Shown: positions 41,801 to 49,500 of the stretch, piece by piece
How the letters are laid out: every line of letters begins with the position of its first letter
How positions within the stretch are numbered: position 1 is the stretch's first letter
Source: Rhynchopus sp. YZ270_cl-10
Taxonomy: Eukaryota > Euglenozoa > Diplonemea > Diplonemida > Diplonemidae
DNA length: 64,000 nt
Assembly (NCBI GenBank): GCA_964035575.1
Contig: OZ037845.1
Coordinates: forward strand, 1 to 64,000
Direction of reading: 5' to 3'
Notes under the pieces: model-generated
What the model was told of the DNA's origin: nothing
The model's database searches: none
What the model saw: only the letters and a program-made list of their open reading frames with translations
Translations under genes and position numbers: made by a program

Positions 41801-42373
41801 AGGGGGGTGTGGGTTGTTATGACAACAGTTCTTTACTTTGTTGCCTCCACACACGTTTTTGTTGCTGCTATCAAAGCTGCAGCTGCTTGGGTTGTTGGGC
41901 TCAAGAGGCCTCTTTTTGGGGTAAAAAAGGGGGGGAATGGGGCTCCTGCCACTGATGAGGAAGCTGTTGTAGCATAGGAAGCTGCCGCTCCTGCTGTTGG
42001 TGCTCCTGCTACTGCTGTTGATGCAGCTTATGTTGTTGCTGCTGTTGCTGCTGTTGCTGCTGTTGCTGCTGTTGCTGCTGTTGCTGCTGTTGCTGCTGTT
42101 GCTGCTGTTGCTGCTGTTGCTGCTCTTGTTGCTACCGTTGTTGCTTCTGCNNNNNNNNNNNNNNNNNNNNNNNNNNNNNNNNNNNNNNNNNNNNNNNNNN
42201 NNNNNNNNNNNNNNNNNNNNNNNNNNNNNNNNNNNNNNNNNNNNNNNNNNNNNNNNNNNNNNNNNNNNNNNNNNNNNNNNNNNNNNNNNNNNNNNNNNNN
42301 NNNNNNNNNNNNNNNNNNNNNNNNNNNNNNNNNNNNNNNNNNNNNNNNNNTAGAATAGAAACAGTAGACACAA
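32849..42373 (-). CDS. Retrotransposon polyprotein: OTU, zinc finger, RT, RLE, OTU, coiled coil
   Basis: Replicates the element by target-primed reverse transcription. Visible from N to C (numbered from the 42373 Met): Ser/Asn-rich repeats to about 610; OTU-like protease (NDCGY near 968, SHFEAVEL near 1085); C2H2 finger and C4 cluster (1145-1220); RT about 1438-1703 with IDYRNAFN, QQGDPLGP and YLDDG; RLE about 1980-2085 with CSAC, GDHTFGC, ARHNALRD, RPGDVYL and LDITHV; a second OTU-like domain (GDCAFEALLF near 2307, GHYEPL near 2427); a Cys-rich finger (QCEQCSKLF to KHCPL); a Gln/Lys/Glu coiled coil; and a Ser-rich tail. The start is uncertain because of the gap; a start downstream of the repeats is quite possible. 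RLEs usually end the protein, so about 800 further residues are unusual. Protease activity is inferred from motifs only. Confidence 0.85.
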   Translation of the reverse strand: MCLLFLFXXXXXXXXXXXXXXXXXXXXXXXXXXXXXXXXXXXXXXXXXXXXXXXXXXXXXXXXXXXXXXXXXXXXRSNNGSNKSSNSSNSSNSSNSSNSSNSSNSSNSSNSSNNISCINSSSRSTNSRSGSFLCYNSFLISGRSPIPPLFYPKKRPLEPNNPSSCSFDSSNKNVCGGNKVKNCCHNNPHPPSPHDIPKKRQCMPNHISGCNCDSSKNEIFGVLGGVPVSPLVCSSSSSKGLYYSSSNSRLYSFFTSSSKGFSSSGSNSRSNSRHNSSLNSSSNGFCSSKSVSKSSSSSSSNSRHNSSFNCSSNGFCGSSSNGGSSSVSNSSSSSSSNSVSKSSSSSSSNSRHNSSLNSSSNGFCSSSSNSVSKSSSSNRHNSSFISSSKDFCGSSSNGRSNSSSNSRLNSSFNSSSKDFCSSGSNSVSKSSSSNRHNSRHNSSFISSSKDFCGSSSNGRSNSSSNSRLNSSFNSSSKDFCSSGSNSVSKSSSSNRHNSRHNSSFISSSKDFCGSSSNGRSNSSSNSRLNSSFNSSSKDFCSSGSNSRSNSVSKSSSSSSSNSRHNSSFNCSSIDFCSSSSNSRSNSSTNINSRRSNNNLGGGERGMLVFGVSLEGREGQSGCVMMRVWQKGCVQIEFWFDWWCNLWEVFTSLRQPDPCWVVEAPEWGVFVSFAVLDLWKDRRAPTLSHLILWLVGRRTRRTRRGHRSLNWTKSQAGRLRRRKAPCNRPPSPAAHPVFRRIRVADALRGALQCVAIWVLVFVGSELGRSAPHVLGCALFRDAEVLGVGVLRGLCRVRRGWRWLEGASERVRRWTGGIRVAASLVRASVMGVGQLSVCAAEWVWVAWSAGGCLAGFVALVGVARPLGWVLLLEVRRVAARRWTRRIGMAFGMLVVSLLVLLSLLWRAVTPWDLRPAPADPEHPISLSPFALTGGCANVNAPAYTEQAVSVDATLAKFGAKRIPNVSTNDCGYVALHLWDHDTQPDVRAMRKQLYDTAVEVSNRLVQVLGSQEAMTEFANGVTGEAHLNHLGLQLTATASRINIVVVQASEENPLVRITPGSKRVAKSYAESFQAKLPTVVIALCDSHFEAVELVPEVGKTKEGMAEKMRKEARQAVLDTAHLDGIIPTNTTTTAPLATKLGHINADRVFCPFDGCRAGILSSSDAVGGLSRKGLLQHMRRHQADGAYIPDELLGHLGMSRCANDQCDMLLPQSKEVCNTCTVHFGEEGFTAPSPSSRGMLTDQDDLPSFEVMGTTRIQLKGGCPDKHLQLYSELFLRVLMDILEYQDEVAWKRLALFFTVLHRTRTERGGKDQERRLTSTWGKDLEAWKAGQYVALWEQTVEERKPRPSGWSDEDTDEGRRKRTIAKARAGLPSQAMSCATSDGLAPQTPATLEKLQTKHPAAADSKALEQADWPQPQEVPPVTVVEVMKALRSMPKSSAAGPSNVTGAHLRTLCLQRRAKGTLAALAAVLTSLARGNAPVEVAEFFAGANLVALRKPAKGPGLEEDVRPIAVGDTLRRLVGKILSARVRVPARTLLLRGNQVGVATARGAAVATDVISQYAVRNRGKGKVILKIDYRNAFNCVDRLSMLRAVDANLPELAPWVRWCYLEPSSLYYGGDTIRSQRGAQQGDPLGPLLFSLTIHQMALELKGHPGLDGTLWYLDDGSLRGSPKAVFEAYQVLRTRSSELGLEVNANKCELISTGGVSKEDLEAVGFTLNEGGQDAMGEGGFRLLDVDGFDFLGIPIGSAAFCEEYMARKVDDSRRNLEALVDLGDSQAAFYVLRYCEGYCRMVFYMRGIPQCAEYLTAFDDLIDRCLAALLHDPDGALPELARAQAALPVALGGLGIRRTVDHRTAASLASQSGNLQLSQALDPAFTWDEERWNSAAEEYNSRVPVAFHVDRAQPKKILEQQSLSSAVIDAQADKLMQQLCMRDRARMKSLLLPLSGTYLTATPSARNQMSSADFAVVTRFRLGVAIHAEGTTCSACQGGQKRVVMDSFGDHTFGCPYAKHRVARHNALRDSVYRAAQGAGLDPALEETVRVELESKKRPGDVYLPVGVAENGPRCLDITHVCPTLPSYRTGASKFVGWSAKNQGQVKREKHERDLNKINTKFSPIVFEAFGGAGDEANLLIAQLGGLTTGQTSHLTGSAELRIRESIAVAYQKKVASSFLERGAMCVGIATLKREPCVEVDVAPSAEDMDRFGRRSAGAVEPLCDDANPDDDMSRPAPDRSEEQQGKRKRDVKPDHVEPPRKRTGRFDSATVIPEGPGLDVVREWEFLRECPAAQRPRATEQAAKLGASKVTWSFVAGDCAFEALLFATGRTDLSVEGLRQAAVKKVQGRADLSSAAVPNFGVWQRLMTSGDRGDERTWADAIAVAGAGEALEVSVVILNEFARPSLMVPRKRPKAVVLLLHSGDQDAADGSGSIPGHYEPLTMDPALQQHILSFEATGGKGECQSERPMAFVGAREAEASNTFLQCEQCSKLFDASDAHFCCHTCGGLACLHCAQGSKHCPLSQIGRAEYFSALSFLHSNVPAQAASAEGSGDPPPKRAPSPAVPAPEGEDVEEVDTPMAGEEGQQAEQKQQKHEKQRKQQKQQQQKADQEKKEALQRASDAWQQALEVRREHRRSWGPDLAALRGTFGDRQQELSRFLEEQNVRLDQAKAADRHRVEELTARHKRELAEDAKRMHAQYLEDCDRHPEAGESLRAEYDRQRCERHYAIAAKHESEQKATTLVLTAVNLSRQLEAERMVAYGRCFGVVCEGRLFLPCHAVRRAVGDDPEGLEPDCVGDWMALFGPQGASPCPGEFLYCWATQQPWSGNGEGDGDCPESVVARQAVRKIAGEAGYCDTWGKTSAVIVVREGRVSWGTPSRDQLEEEVGRQAEAADTEVRVKVEEMDDDEQEQEEDLDTAMEGADRSHSLSVEGIPDQKKQARVRELLRAQSEAWMWTEEERTERGGLFPCLTMGSPVPSSVTKWISLFHYRQGEKQDGRPLLSLPLSTATFTQWYEVMKVVGLHEWSVKEKCKAKSTLHALTDNRSSRGQAFAAESTRRENEARAAREGIGRQPQASSSSSSSSTSAGRGTTTSIAQPAVSTSSSSSSAGRGNATSSAQPAPSPAPKGPQRHAAQGRSNTSNVFTDSVAQATQHVLSPQEVQRGRNGRGGGQKGRQSGGRKGNKGKN
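40577..42150. repeat. Low-complexity CTGCTG-type repeat at the element's 5' side
   Basis: Imperfect GAACTGCTGTTG units code on the minus strand for Ser/Asn, Gln/Phe or Ala/Thr runs depending on frame. A 180-bp higher-order unit repeats at about 40758, 40938 and 41118. The end nearest the gap is (TGTTGCTGC)n. It is in frame with the RT ORF, but whether it is translated is unknown. Confidence 0.85.
42151..42350. other. Assembly gap (200 N)
   Basis: Exactly 200 N, probably a gap of unknown true size. It is flanked by TTGCTGC repeats on the left and TAGAATAGAA microsatellite on the right, so it likely reflects collapsed repeats. The 5' end of retrotransposon copy 1 lies in or near it. Confidence 0.95.
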
Positions 42374-43336
42374 TAGAATAGAATGTTTGCCAGTGTCAAA
42401 GTGCCACCAGGATGCACTTCTTTTTACTTTACTTTCAAAAAATAGATTGTCAAAGTGTCATAGTGCCTCAAAGAAGCACTTTCCTTTATTTTCAACTTTA
42501 CCCTTGCTGTTAGAGGGGTAATGCCCCCTGTGCACAGATCCAATATTGTACAGAAAATTCAAAAACACAACTCCCATTTTTTACCCCTCACCCCCTTGTC
42601 TAGTTTGTTAATATTTTCTTTATTTTATTCACCCCCTTGTTAATATTTTTTTTTTTTACCCTTGTCCTTTTGTTCCATTATTCCTCTTTTTCACAGGCTT
42701 GCCCAAGACTCCGTTTCCATACTGAAGGGTTGTATGATTCGCTCACCCCCCCTCCAGATTCAGGAAACTAACCCAGAACCAGCTGAACATCCTTGCCCCT
42801 GAGGCATGGGAGGTCATCACTTGGTCTGTCTGTATGTTATTGTCATTGTTTCAACTGTTTTACATTGTCTTTATTGTCTTTATTGTCCCAAACTTTTTCA
42901 CCTCAACCTACTCTCTCTTTTTGGTCTACCCATGGGAATCTCCACCTAGAAGAAACCCAGCCCTGACCATCAAGAACCCCTGAAGTGAAAAAGCCCCTCC
43001 TTCTCCTCTGCCTATTTCCCTCTTCATCTCACATGCAGGTAAGTCCCTTCTTCCTCTCATGTTCTTTCTACCTATGTTGCTGTGGGCTAGAAAAAACTTG
43101 GGTCCTGGAAGGTCTTATTTGTTGAGCCCCTCCGTCTGCCTCAAAACCCTCTTTTGTTATGTCTCAAGGCCTTTCCTTTTTTAAAGGATTTGCTGTAAGG
43201 CTAAACAGACCTCTGCACCTTTGAGCCTTTTTTGTCAAGACACCTCTGTTTTGATTCGAGGTCCCTGAGACCCCTGATCACCTCCCCCCAACCCTCTCTG
43301 GGAAAAAGAAAACACTAAAAACATTCAAAACCCGGA
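42351..43336. other. Gene-free stretch after the gap
   Basis: No ORF or RNA gene is supported. It begins with an AATAGAATAG microsatellite, then two related segments of TCAAAGTG-CA-GC-CTTTCTTT type near 42395 and 42450. It could include the retrotransposon's 5' UTR; I cannot tell. Confidence 0.4.
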
Positions 43337-43402
43337 CCACCGGGAAAAAAAAAAAAAAGGGTTGAAAAAAAAAAAAAAAAAAAAAAAAAAATCCTAAAAA
43401 AC

Positions 43403-43440
<38 letters not shown>
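43337..43440. repeat. Poly-A tracts
   Basis: Three A runs of about 14, 26 and 34 nt, separated by GGGTTG and TCCTAAAAAACCTT. They could be remnants of poly-A tails or an assembly problem region. Confidence 0.8.
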
Positions 43441-43442
<2 letters not shown>

Positions 43443-43509
43443 CGTCTACCTCCCAGTAGGAGTGGCGGAAAATGGACCTCATTGTTTGGACATCACCCAC
43501 GTGTGCCCC
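43441..43509 (+). mobile_element. 69-bp retrotransposon scrap (RLE motif)
   Basis: Matches the RLE core of the retrotransposon (positions about 36172-36229 and beyond), in the opposite orientation, from RPGDVYL's DVYL to ITHVCP. One substitution was seen (CGTTG to CATTG). It is bounded by poly-A on the left and poly-T on the right. Confidence 0.88.
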
Positions 43510-43539
43510 TTTTTTTTTTTTTTTTTTTTTTTTTGCACG

Positions 43540-43842
43540 GTGGCCCAGCAGACCCTTTTGGGGGTACCCCCGGGGGTACCCCCAAAAGGGGTACCCCGCA
43601 GGGTAGGGTACCACACAGGGTAGGGTCCGCGGGGGGTACCCCCTCGCGTGGGCTACCCCAGGGGGTACCCCACAGGGTTGGGTAGGGTCCGCGCGGGGTA
43701 CCCTTTGGGGGGTTTGGGGTACCCCGAGGGGTACCCCCCAGGGTCCGCGGGGGTACCCCTCAGGGTCCGCGGGGGTACCCCATGGGGTACCCCCGCGGAC
43801 CCTGGGGGGTACCCCCCGGGGTACCCCTGCACACCCGGTGGC
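43540..43842. repeat. GGGGTACCCC palindrome array, first
   Basis: About a dozen GGGGTACCCC or GGGGGTACCCCC palindromes alternate with AGGGTCCGCG and CAGGGTAGGG. No gene. A related array in partly inverted order lies at 46.32 kb; both sit beside GGGCCACCGTG or its complement. Confidence 0.88.
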
Positions 43843-46080
43843 TATTGCCTCCCAGGGAAAGGGACTCTCAAAAATTTTTTTTTGCCCTATATAGGCCTAA
43901 TTTCGACGATTTGAGGCCATTAAAAGCAAAAATTGGCACTTTTGAGCATCTGTGGGGGTCTAAAACGTGGTTTTGCGCAGCCGATTTTTCGTGGTTTTTT
44001 TACCAAAGACAAGTCGATTTTTGACCAATTTTTCATGAAAAATGTGAAGGAAATCGCTTAGGAACTTAGCTGTGTACGTGTTCTAGCTACTGCACACACC
44101 GCGGGGTATAACCAAAATGACCGTATTTTGGCTGAAATTTCGACTTGACAATTTTTCCTCGATTTGGTCAATCTGAGGTTTTGTTTGGGGTTTTTGGGCC
44201 ATTTTATGACCAACCACGCCCGCATACGTGGGAAATTACGCGCGCAATGACGACGTCACGGCGTGGGGAGCCCTCGTAATTACGAGGGGTGCTCCCGTGA
44301 TCCTTTGAGGCCATTAAAAGCAAAATTTGGCACTTTTGAGCATCTGTGGGGGTCTAAAACGTGGTTTCGCGCCCGAAAAGTCGTGATTTTACCAAAGACG
44401 CCTCGATTTTTGACCCAAATTTTTTTTTCTTCTCGCCCAAAATCGGGCGTGGTAGGTCATAAATGGCCCAAAAAATCCAAAGTCTCAATGAGCAAATTGT
44501 GAAGAAAAAAAAATTGGTCGAAGTTTTGGTCATTTTTACCATGTGGCAACAAATAGAATGCAGGTATCAGTATCAGTGGGATTGTTCGTGCAGTGATGTT
44601 CTCGTACCTGGAGAGTAGGCCGAGCGAGTGCTGCAAGGTATGTTTTTAAGCCCCGGTTTTTACACCCCCCCGCTCCCCCTTTTCGCCTTTGTCCCGCTCG
44701 GATGTCAATCGAAGCATATTTTTATTGTCAAAATTGTCACTTTTACTTTTTTATCATGGCATCTCGTAACCTCTACAACTCTTTTACGTCAGGGAACCGG
44801 ATGAGGTGCTACTTCCGGACTGAGGAAGGGCAGTCTTTTACTTTCTTTTTTGCATGGAAGAGGTACGGAGCGGCTTCTTGTTTGTTTGTTTGATTTTTTT
44901 TGTTGTAGTCTCTACTTTTGCACTCAATTTCTCTCAACAGGTACCCGAACCGACGACCCTTCATCGTGACAGCGAAACAGTGCCGATGGAAGAGCTGGTG
45001 CAATTATTTCAAACCAGGTGGCGACCGCAAAAGTTGGGTTTTTAAACCAATTTTTCCATTAACCCACCCCATAGACCACCTCAATTATTATGAAACTCTT
45101 AGTCAGTCACTGCTATAGCCATTAGGGAGCATAGCTAGTGCAAAAAATTTGGCTTCGGGATCCGGAAAGTCTGTCCTCTGCTCTTGCGGAGGACTACAGC
45201 AGGCACAAGAAATATCGCGTTCCCCCAGAAAACCAATTTTTGTCACAGTAATTTTTGCCCAGGGCATGCTCTTGAAGCATGGCGGCTTGGTGTGAGAAGG
45301 GGCAGCGTATTGTTTTGTTCTAGATTTCAACGGTTGTTAGAACGAGTCAAGTGGATGCTTATCTAAACACTGACTTTAGAACAGACCCGAGAGATCAGAT
45401 ATGACTTTGAGGAAAGAACAAAGCAATGCATCTGTACCCGCACGCCAGGTTGTAGTTACTTCAGAATTTTCTTAAGTTTGCGCGAAAGAGAGCGGGGGCA
45501 ACTCCTTTGTGTCATTAGTCCGCTGTGCAGCACAAAGCGAGGAACCTTAAAACACTACCTGCGTGGTGGCTGAATTCACATCCCTTAGAATTACCAGAAT
45601 TCAGCCTTTGTTGAAGTAACGTACATACTTGTATGTGCGTATCACGCTTCTCCACCCTTAAATGGGTGCACTGCTTCACTGCAGCGGGTAAGCCTCTCTC
45701 GACTAGTGCGAACTTAAGAATGTTCTGCTGCAACTTACCAAAATCGATTTTCTCACCCCAAACACCCGCAACACCCCACCTGCTACTTCGGTAGCCTGTG
45801 TTGTTGGGAGTTGGTTCTCATGTTGATCCCCAGTGACTGTCTTGCACTGCTTCTTCTGAGCCCAACACTGTTTGGCCTGTCGACGGGGTAATAAATACGA
45901 AGACAGGGGGGCGGTGCCAACAATTTTCCGATGATGTAACGTTTATCTGATTGATTTATCGTTTGATATACCTTGTGTGTCCTTCTTCATGCACACCAAG
46001 CAACATATATTGAACGGTATTTTCAAGCGATACTTCGTTATGTCATCGGGGGGCGGACCCCGCGCGGACCCTTGACTCTG
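43843..46080. other. Mostly gene-free; one possible small split gene
   Basis: A ~95-bp block (GAGGCCATTAAAAGC through CTAAAACGTGGTTT) occurs at 43911 and 44306. One weak gene candidate lies at 44757-45116 and is listed separately. Otherwise nothing recognisable. Confidence 0.45.
44757..45116 (+). CDS. Possible small two-exon gene
   Basis: An ORF from the ATG at 44757 (MASRNLYNSF...) reaches AWKR, then GTACGG; after 78 nt, TCTCTCAACAG leads in phase into YPNRRPFIVTAKQCRWKSWC and on to a stop near 45116. The combined product would be about 94 residues, rich in Trp, Phe and Arg. I recognise no family. The donor GTACGG is weaker than the other donors in this window, and no clear trans-splice acceptor precedes the ATG. 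The intron call is inference; it may be no gene at all. Confidence 0.25.
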
Positions 46081-46100
46081 GCACTCTGGCACTCTGGCTG

Positions 46101-46312
46101 TACCTGTGTACCTGTGTACCTGTGTACCTGTGTACCTGTGTACCTGTGTACCTGTGTACCTGTGTACCTGTGTACCTGTGTACCTGTGTACCTGTGTACC
46201 TGTGTACCTGTGTACCTGTGTACCTGTGTACCTGTGTACCTGTGTACCTGTGTACCTGTGTACCTGTGTACCTGTGTACCTGTGTACCTGTGTACCTGTG
46301 TACCTGTGTACC
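46101..46312. repeat. 8-bp minisatellite (TACCTGTG)n
   Basis: About 26 perfect tandem copies. Open in all plus frames by composition, so the ORFs across it are not evidence of genes. Confidence 0.96.
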
Positions 46313-46319
46313 CCCAGTG

Positions 46320-46480
46320 CCAGTCAGGGTCCGCGCGGGGTACCCCGGGGGGTACCCCCGGGGGTAGTCTGGGGGGTACCCCATGGGGTACCCCTCAGAT
46401 TTGGGGGGTACCCCATGGGGTACCCCATGGGGTAGTCTGGGGGGTACCCCCTTGGGTACCCCCCGCGGACCCTACCCTAA
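46320..46480. repeat. GGGGTACCCC palindrome array, second
   Basis: GGGGTACCCC units linked by ATGGGGTA, TAGTCTGG and CAGATTTGG. It lies between the octamer minisatellite and the 3' end of retrotransposon copy 2. Confidence 0.88.
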
Positions 46481-46531
46481 GGGTAGGAATGGGCCACCGT
46501 GTGGTGTTGTTCAACTTAGCCCTAGGCTCGC

Positions 46532-49500
46532 TTTTTTTATCTACATCCAGTGACAGAGGGGGTACTTACTAGTCAAGCGAGTATGTAAACAGCTAGATGT
46601 CCAGACAAGGGCACTTTACTATTGTACTGGCAAGACAGTGCCTGAAAACACAGTTAGGGGCACTAAAATAGAAAACATGTGGGACAATTACAACCAACAC
46701 TTCCCTGCAAATAAGCAAAAGGGTCGTATGTGAGTGCAATTTTTCCCAAAAGGAAAAGGGGAGGGGATGGGACGGGAGGGTTGCTCTGTCTACCGGTGTA
46801 GTTTTATTTTGCTTTGTCTTGGGGAGGGGAGGGGAGGAGAAGGAGAAGGAGGGGATTGAGTGAGCCGTTTCCTCTGTAACACACAAACAAATAAAAAGGA
46901 AGTTCCATAATCTTTTTAGTAGTTTTCTTTTTGGTGAAAATTTTTGAGAACTTCAGTAAGTGTGACCTGACCCGACTGACTGACACCCAAAGGGTAAAAC
47001 AACAATAACGCACAACAAAATCAACAACAACAATGGTGGGTCTCGTGCTTACCTGTGGTGGTTTTGAAAAATGAAAAATTGAAATTGACCTTCACAAGGT
47101 AAAAATGAAAAACTAAAGGAGTGAAAAAAGGAACTCAAAGGACAAGAGTTCTGTACAAACTCTACTCTACTGCACAATCTATAAAAGTGGCCCAATGGCT
47201 CCTGATGCCACTGGCCTGGCTCTTAGACAGGTCTTACTCCGAGACTGCCCTCTACCCTCAGAGCCTCGTCCAAGGGGTAAGGGCCGTCGCTGGGGTAGAC
47301 CCGTCCTAGCCAGCAGCCAACCAAAAATATTAACAAATAGGAAGGGGGGCGGAAAGGGGGGAAAGGGGGGGGCAAACCCCAAAGGATGAAAAGAACAAAA
47401 ACACAAAATAAAAAGGGTTAAAAATAAACATGGGGCAAACTGTCATTCTCACACACTCTCACCCTCTAACTCTCTAACTCTCTAATTCTTTTTATTCCCC
47501 TTTTTCCCCTTCCTTCCTCCGCTCTGTCTCCCCTTCTGTCCACCACCGCGACCATTGCGCCCTCTCTGCACCTCCTGGGGCGAGAGCACATGCTGCGTCG
47601 CTTGTGCCACTGCGTCGGTGAACACGTTCGACGTGTTGGACCTACCCTGAGCTGCATGGCGCTGGGGTCCTTTGGGAGCTGGGGAAGGAGCAGGTTGGGC
47701 GGAGGAGGTTGCATTGCCACGGCCTGCCGATGAGGAGGAGGAAGAAGTGGAGACTGCAGGTTGGGCGATGGAGGTTGTAGTGCCACGGCCTGCAGAGGTG
47801 GAGGAAGAAGAAGAAGAAGAGGAGGCTTGAGGTTGTCGGCCTATTCCCTCTCGAGCCGCTCGTGCCTCATTCTCCCTCCTTGTACTCTCCGCTGCAAAGG
47901 CCTGCCCCCTACTGCTCCGGTTGTCCGTCAGGGCATGCAACGTCGACTTTGCCTTGCACTTTTCCTGAACCGACCACTCATGCAAACCCACCACCTTCAT
48001 CACCTCATACCACTGAGTGAAAGTAGCGGTAGAGAGGGGGAGTGACAACAAGGGTCTGCCATCCTGTTTCTCTCCCTGACGGTAGTGGAACAGGGAGATC
48101 CACTTCGTCACAGAAGAAGGCACCGGCGACCCCATGGTGAGGCACGGGAAAAGACCCCCCCTCTCCGTCCGCTCCTCCTCCGTCCACATCCAAGCCTCGC
48201 TCTGCGCCCTCAGCAATTCCCTCACCCTCGCTTGCTTCTTCTGGTCAGGGATGCCTTCCACTGACAGAGAATGCGAGCGATCCGCCCCCTCCATCGCGGT
48301 GTCGAGGTCCTCCTCCTGCTCCTGCTCATCATCATCCATCTCCTCCACCTTCACACGCACCTCGGTGTCTGCCGCCTCGGCCTGTCGCCCCACCTCCTCC
48401 TCCAGCTGATCCCGAGAAGGGGTTCCCCAGCTGACCCTGCCTTCCCGAACGACGATGACCGCGCTGGTCTTGCCCCAGGTGTCGCAGTATCCGGCCTCCC
48501 CTGCTATCTTCCTAACCGCCTGACGGGCGACCACCGACTCCGGGCAATCACCGTCCCCCTCCCCGTTCCCACTCCACGGCTGCTGTGTCGCCCAGCAGTA
48601 CAGGAACTCGCCCGGGCACGGAGAAGCACCTTGAGGACCAAAGAGAGCCATCCAGTCGCCGACACAGTCAGGTTCGAGTCCTTCAGGGTCGTCGCCCACC
48701 GCTCTCCGCACCGCATGGCAGGGGAGGAATAGCCGCCCTTCGCACACCACCCCAAAGCACCGCCCGTATGCCACCATGCGTTCTGCCTCCAGCTGTCGGG
48801 AGAGGTTCACCGCCGTCAACAACAGAGTGGTCGCCTTCTGCTCCGACTCATGCTTAGCTGCGATGGCGTAATGCCTCTCGCAGCGTTGCCTGTCATACTC
48901 CGCCCGGAGCGACTCTCCTGCTTCGGGGTGCCGATCGCAGTCTTCCAAGTACTGCGCATGCATCTTCTTCGCGTCCTCTGCGAGTTCCCGCTTGTGCCTG
49001 GCGGTCAGCTCCTCCACACGATGCCTGTCCGCCGCCTTCGCCTGGTCCAGACGCACATTCTGTTCCTCCAGGAAACGACTCAACTCCTGCTGGCGGTCGC
49101 CAAAAGTGCCCCGAAGCGCGGCCAAATCCGGTCCCCACGACCGACGATGCTCCCGCCGTACCTCCAGGGCTTGCTGCCACGCGTCCGACGCACGCTGCAA
49201 CGCTTCCTTCTTCACCTGGTCCGCCTTTTGTTGTTGCTGCTTCTGCTGTTTCCGTTGCTTCTCGTGCTTCTGCTGCTTCTGTTCTGCCTGCTGCCCCTCT
49301 TCGCCCGCCATTGGCATGTCTACCTCCTCGACGTCCTCGCCCTCGGGAGCTGGCACTGCTGGAGAAGGAGCCCGTTTAGGTGGTGGGTCTCCGCTCCCCT
49401 CCGCAGAGGCAGCCTGAGCCGGAACATTCGAGTGCAAAAAAGACAGGGCACTGAAATATTCCGCCCTGCCAATTTGCGACAGAGGGCAGTGCTTGGACCC

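Larger units (their letters stand above)
31849..42373 (-). mobile_element. Non-LTR retrotransposon, long copy (copy 1)
   Basis: Minus-strand element ending in a 48-nt poly-A tail (T run 31849-31896), then a ~950-bp 3' UTR (31897-32848) and a very long ORF. The 5' part is a low-complexity Ser/Asn-coding repeat that runs into a 200-N gap, so the 5' end is unknown. It is much richer in G+C than the surrounding host DNA. The RT plus C-terminal restriction-like endonuclease (RLE), and the absence of an AP endonuclease, place it with the early-branching RLE group (CRE, NeSL, R2-like). The C-terminal extension is atypical. Insertion in the D arm of a tRNA gene may reflect target preference. Confidence 0.92.

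Noticed and set aside
46106-46572. ORFs coding for CVPVYLCT repeats
   Set aside because: Composition effect of the 8-bp minisatellite.
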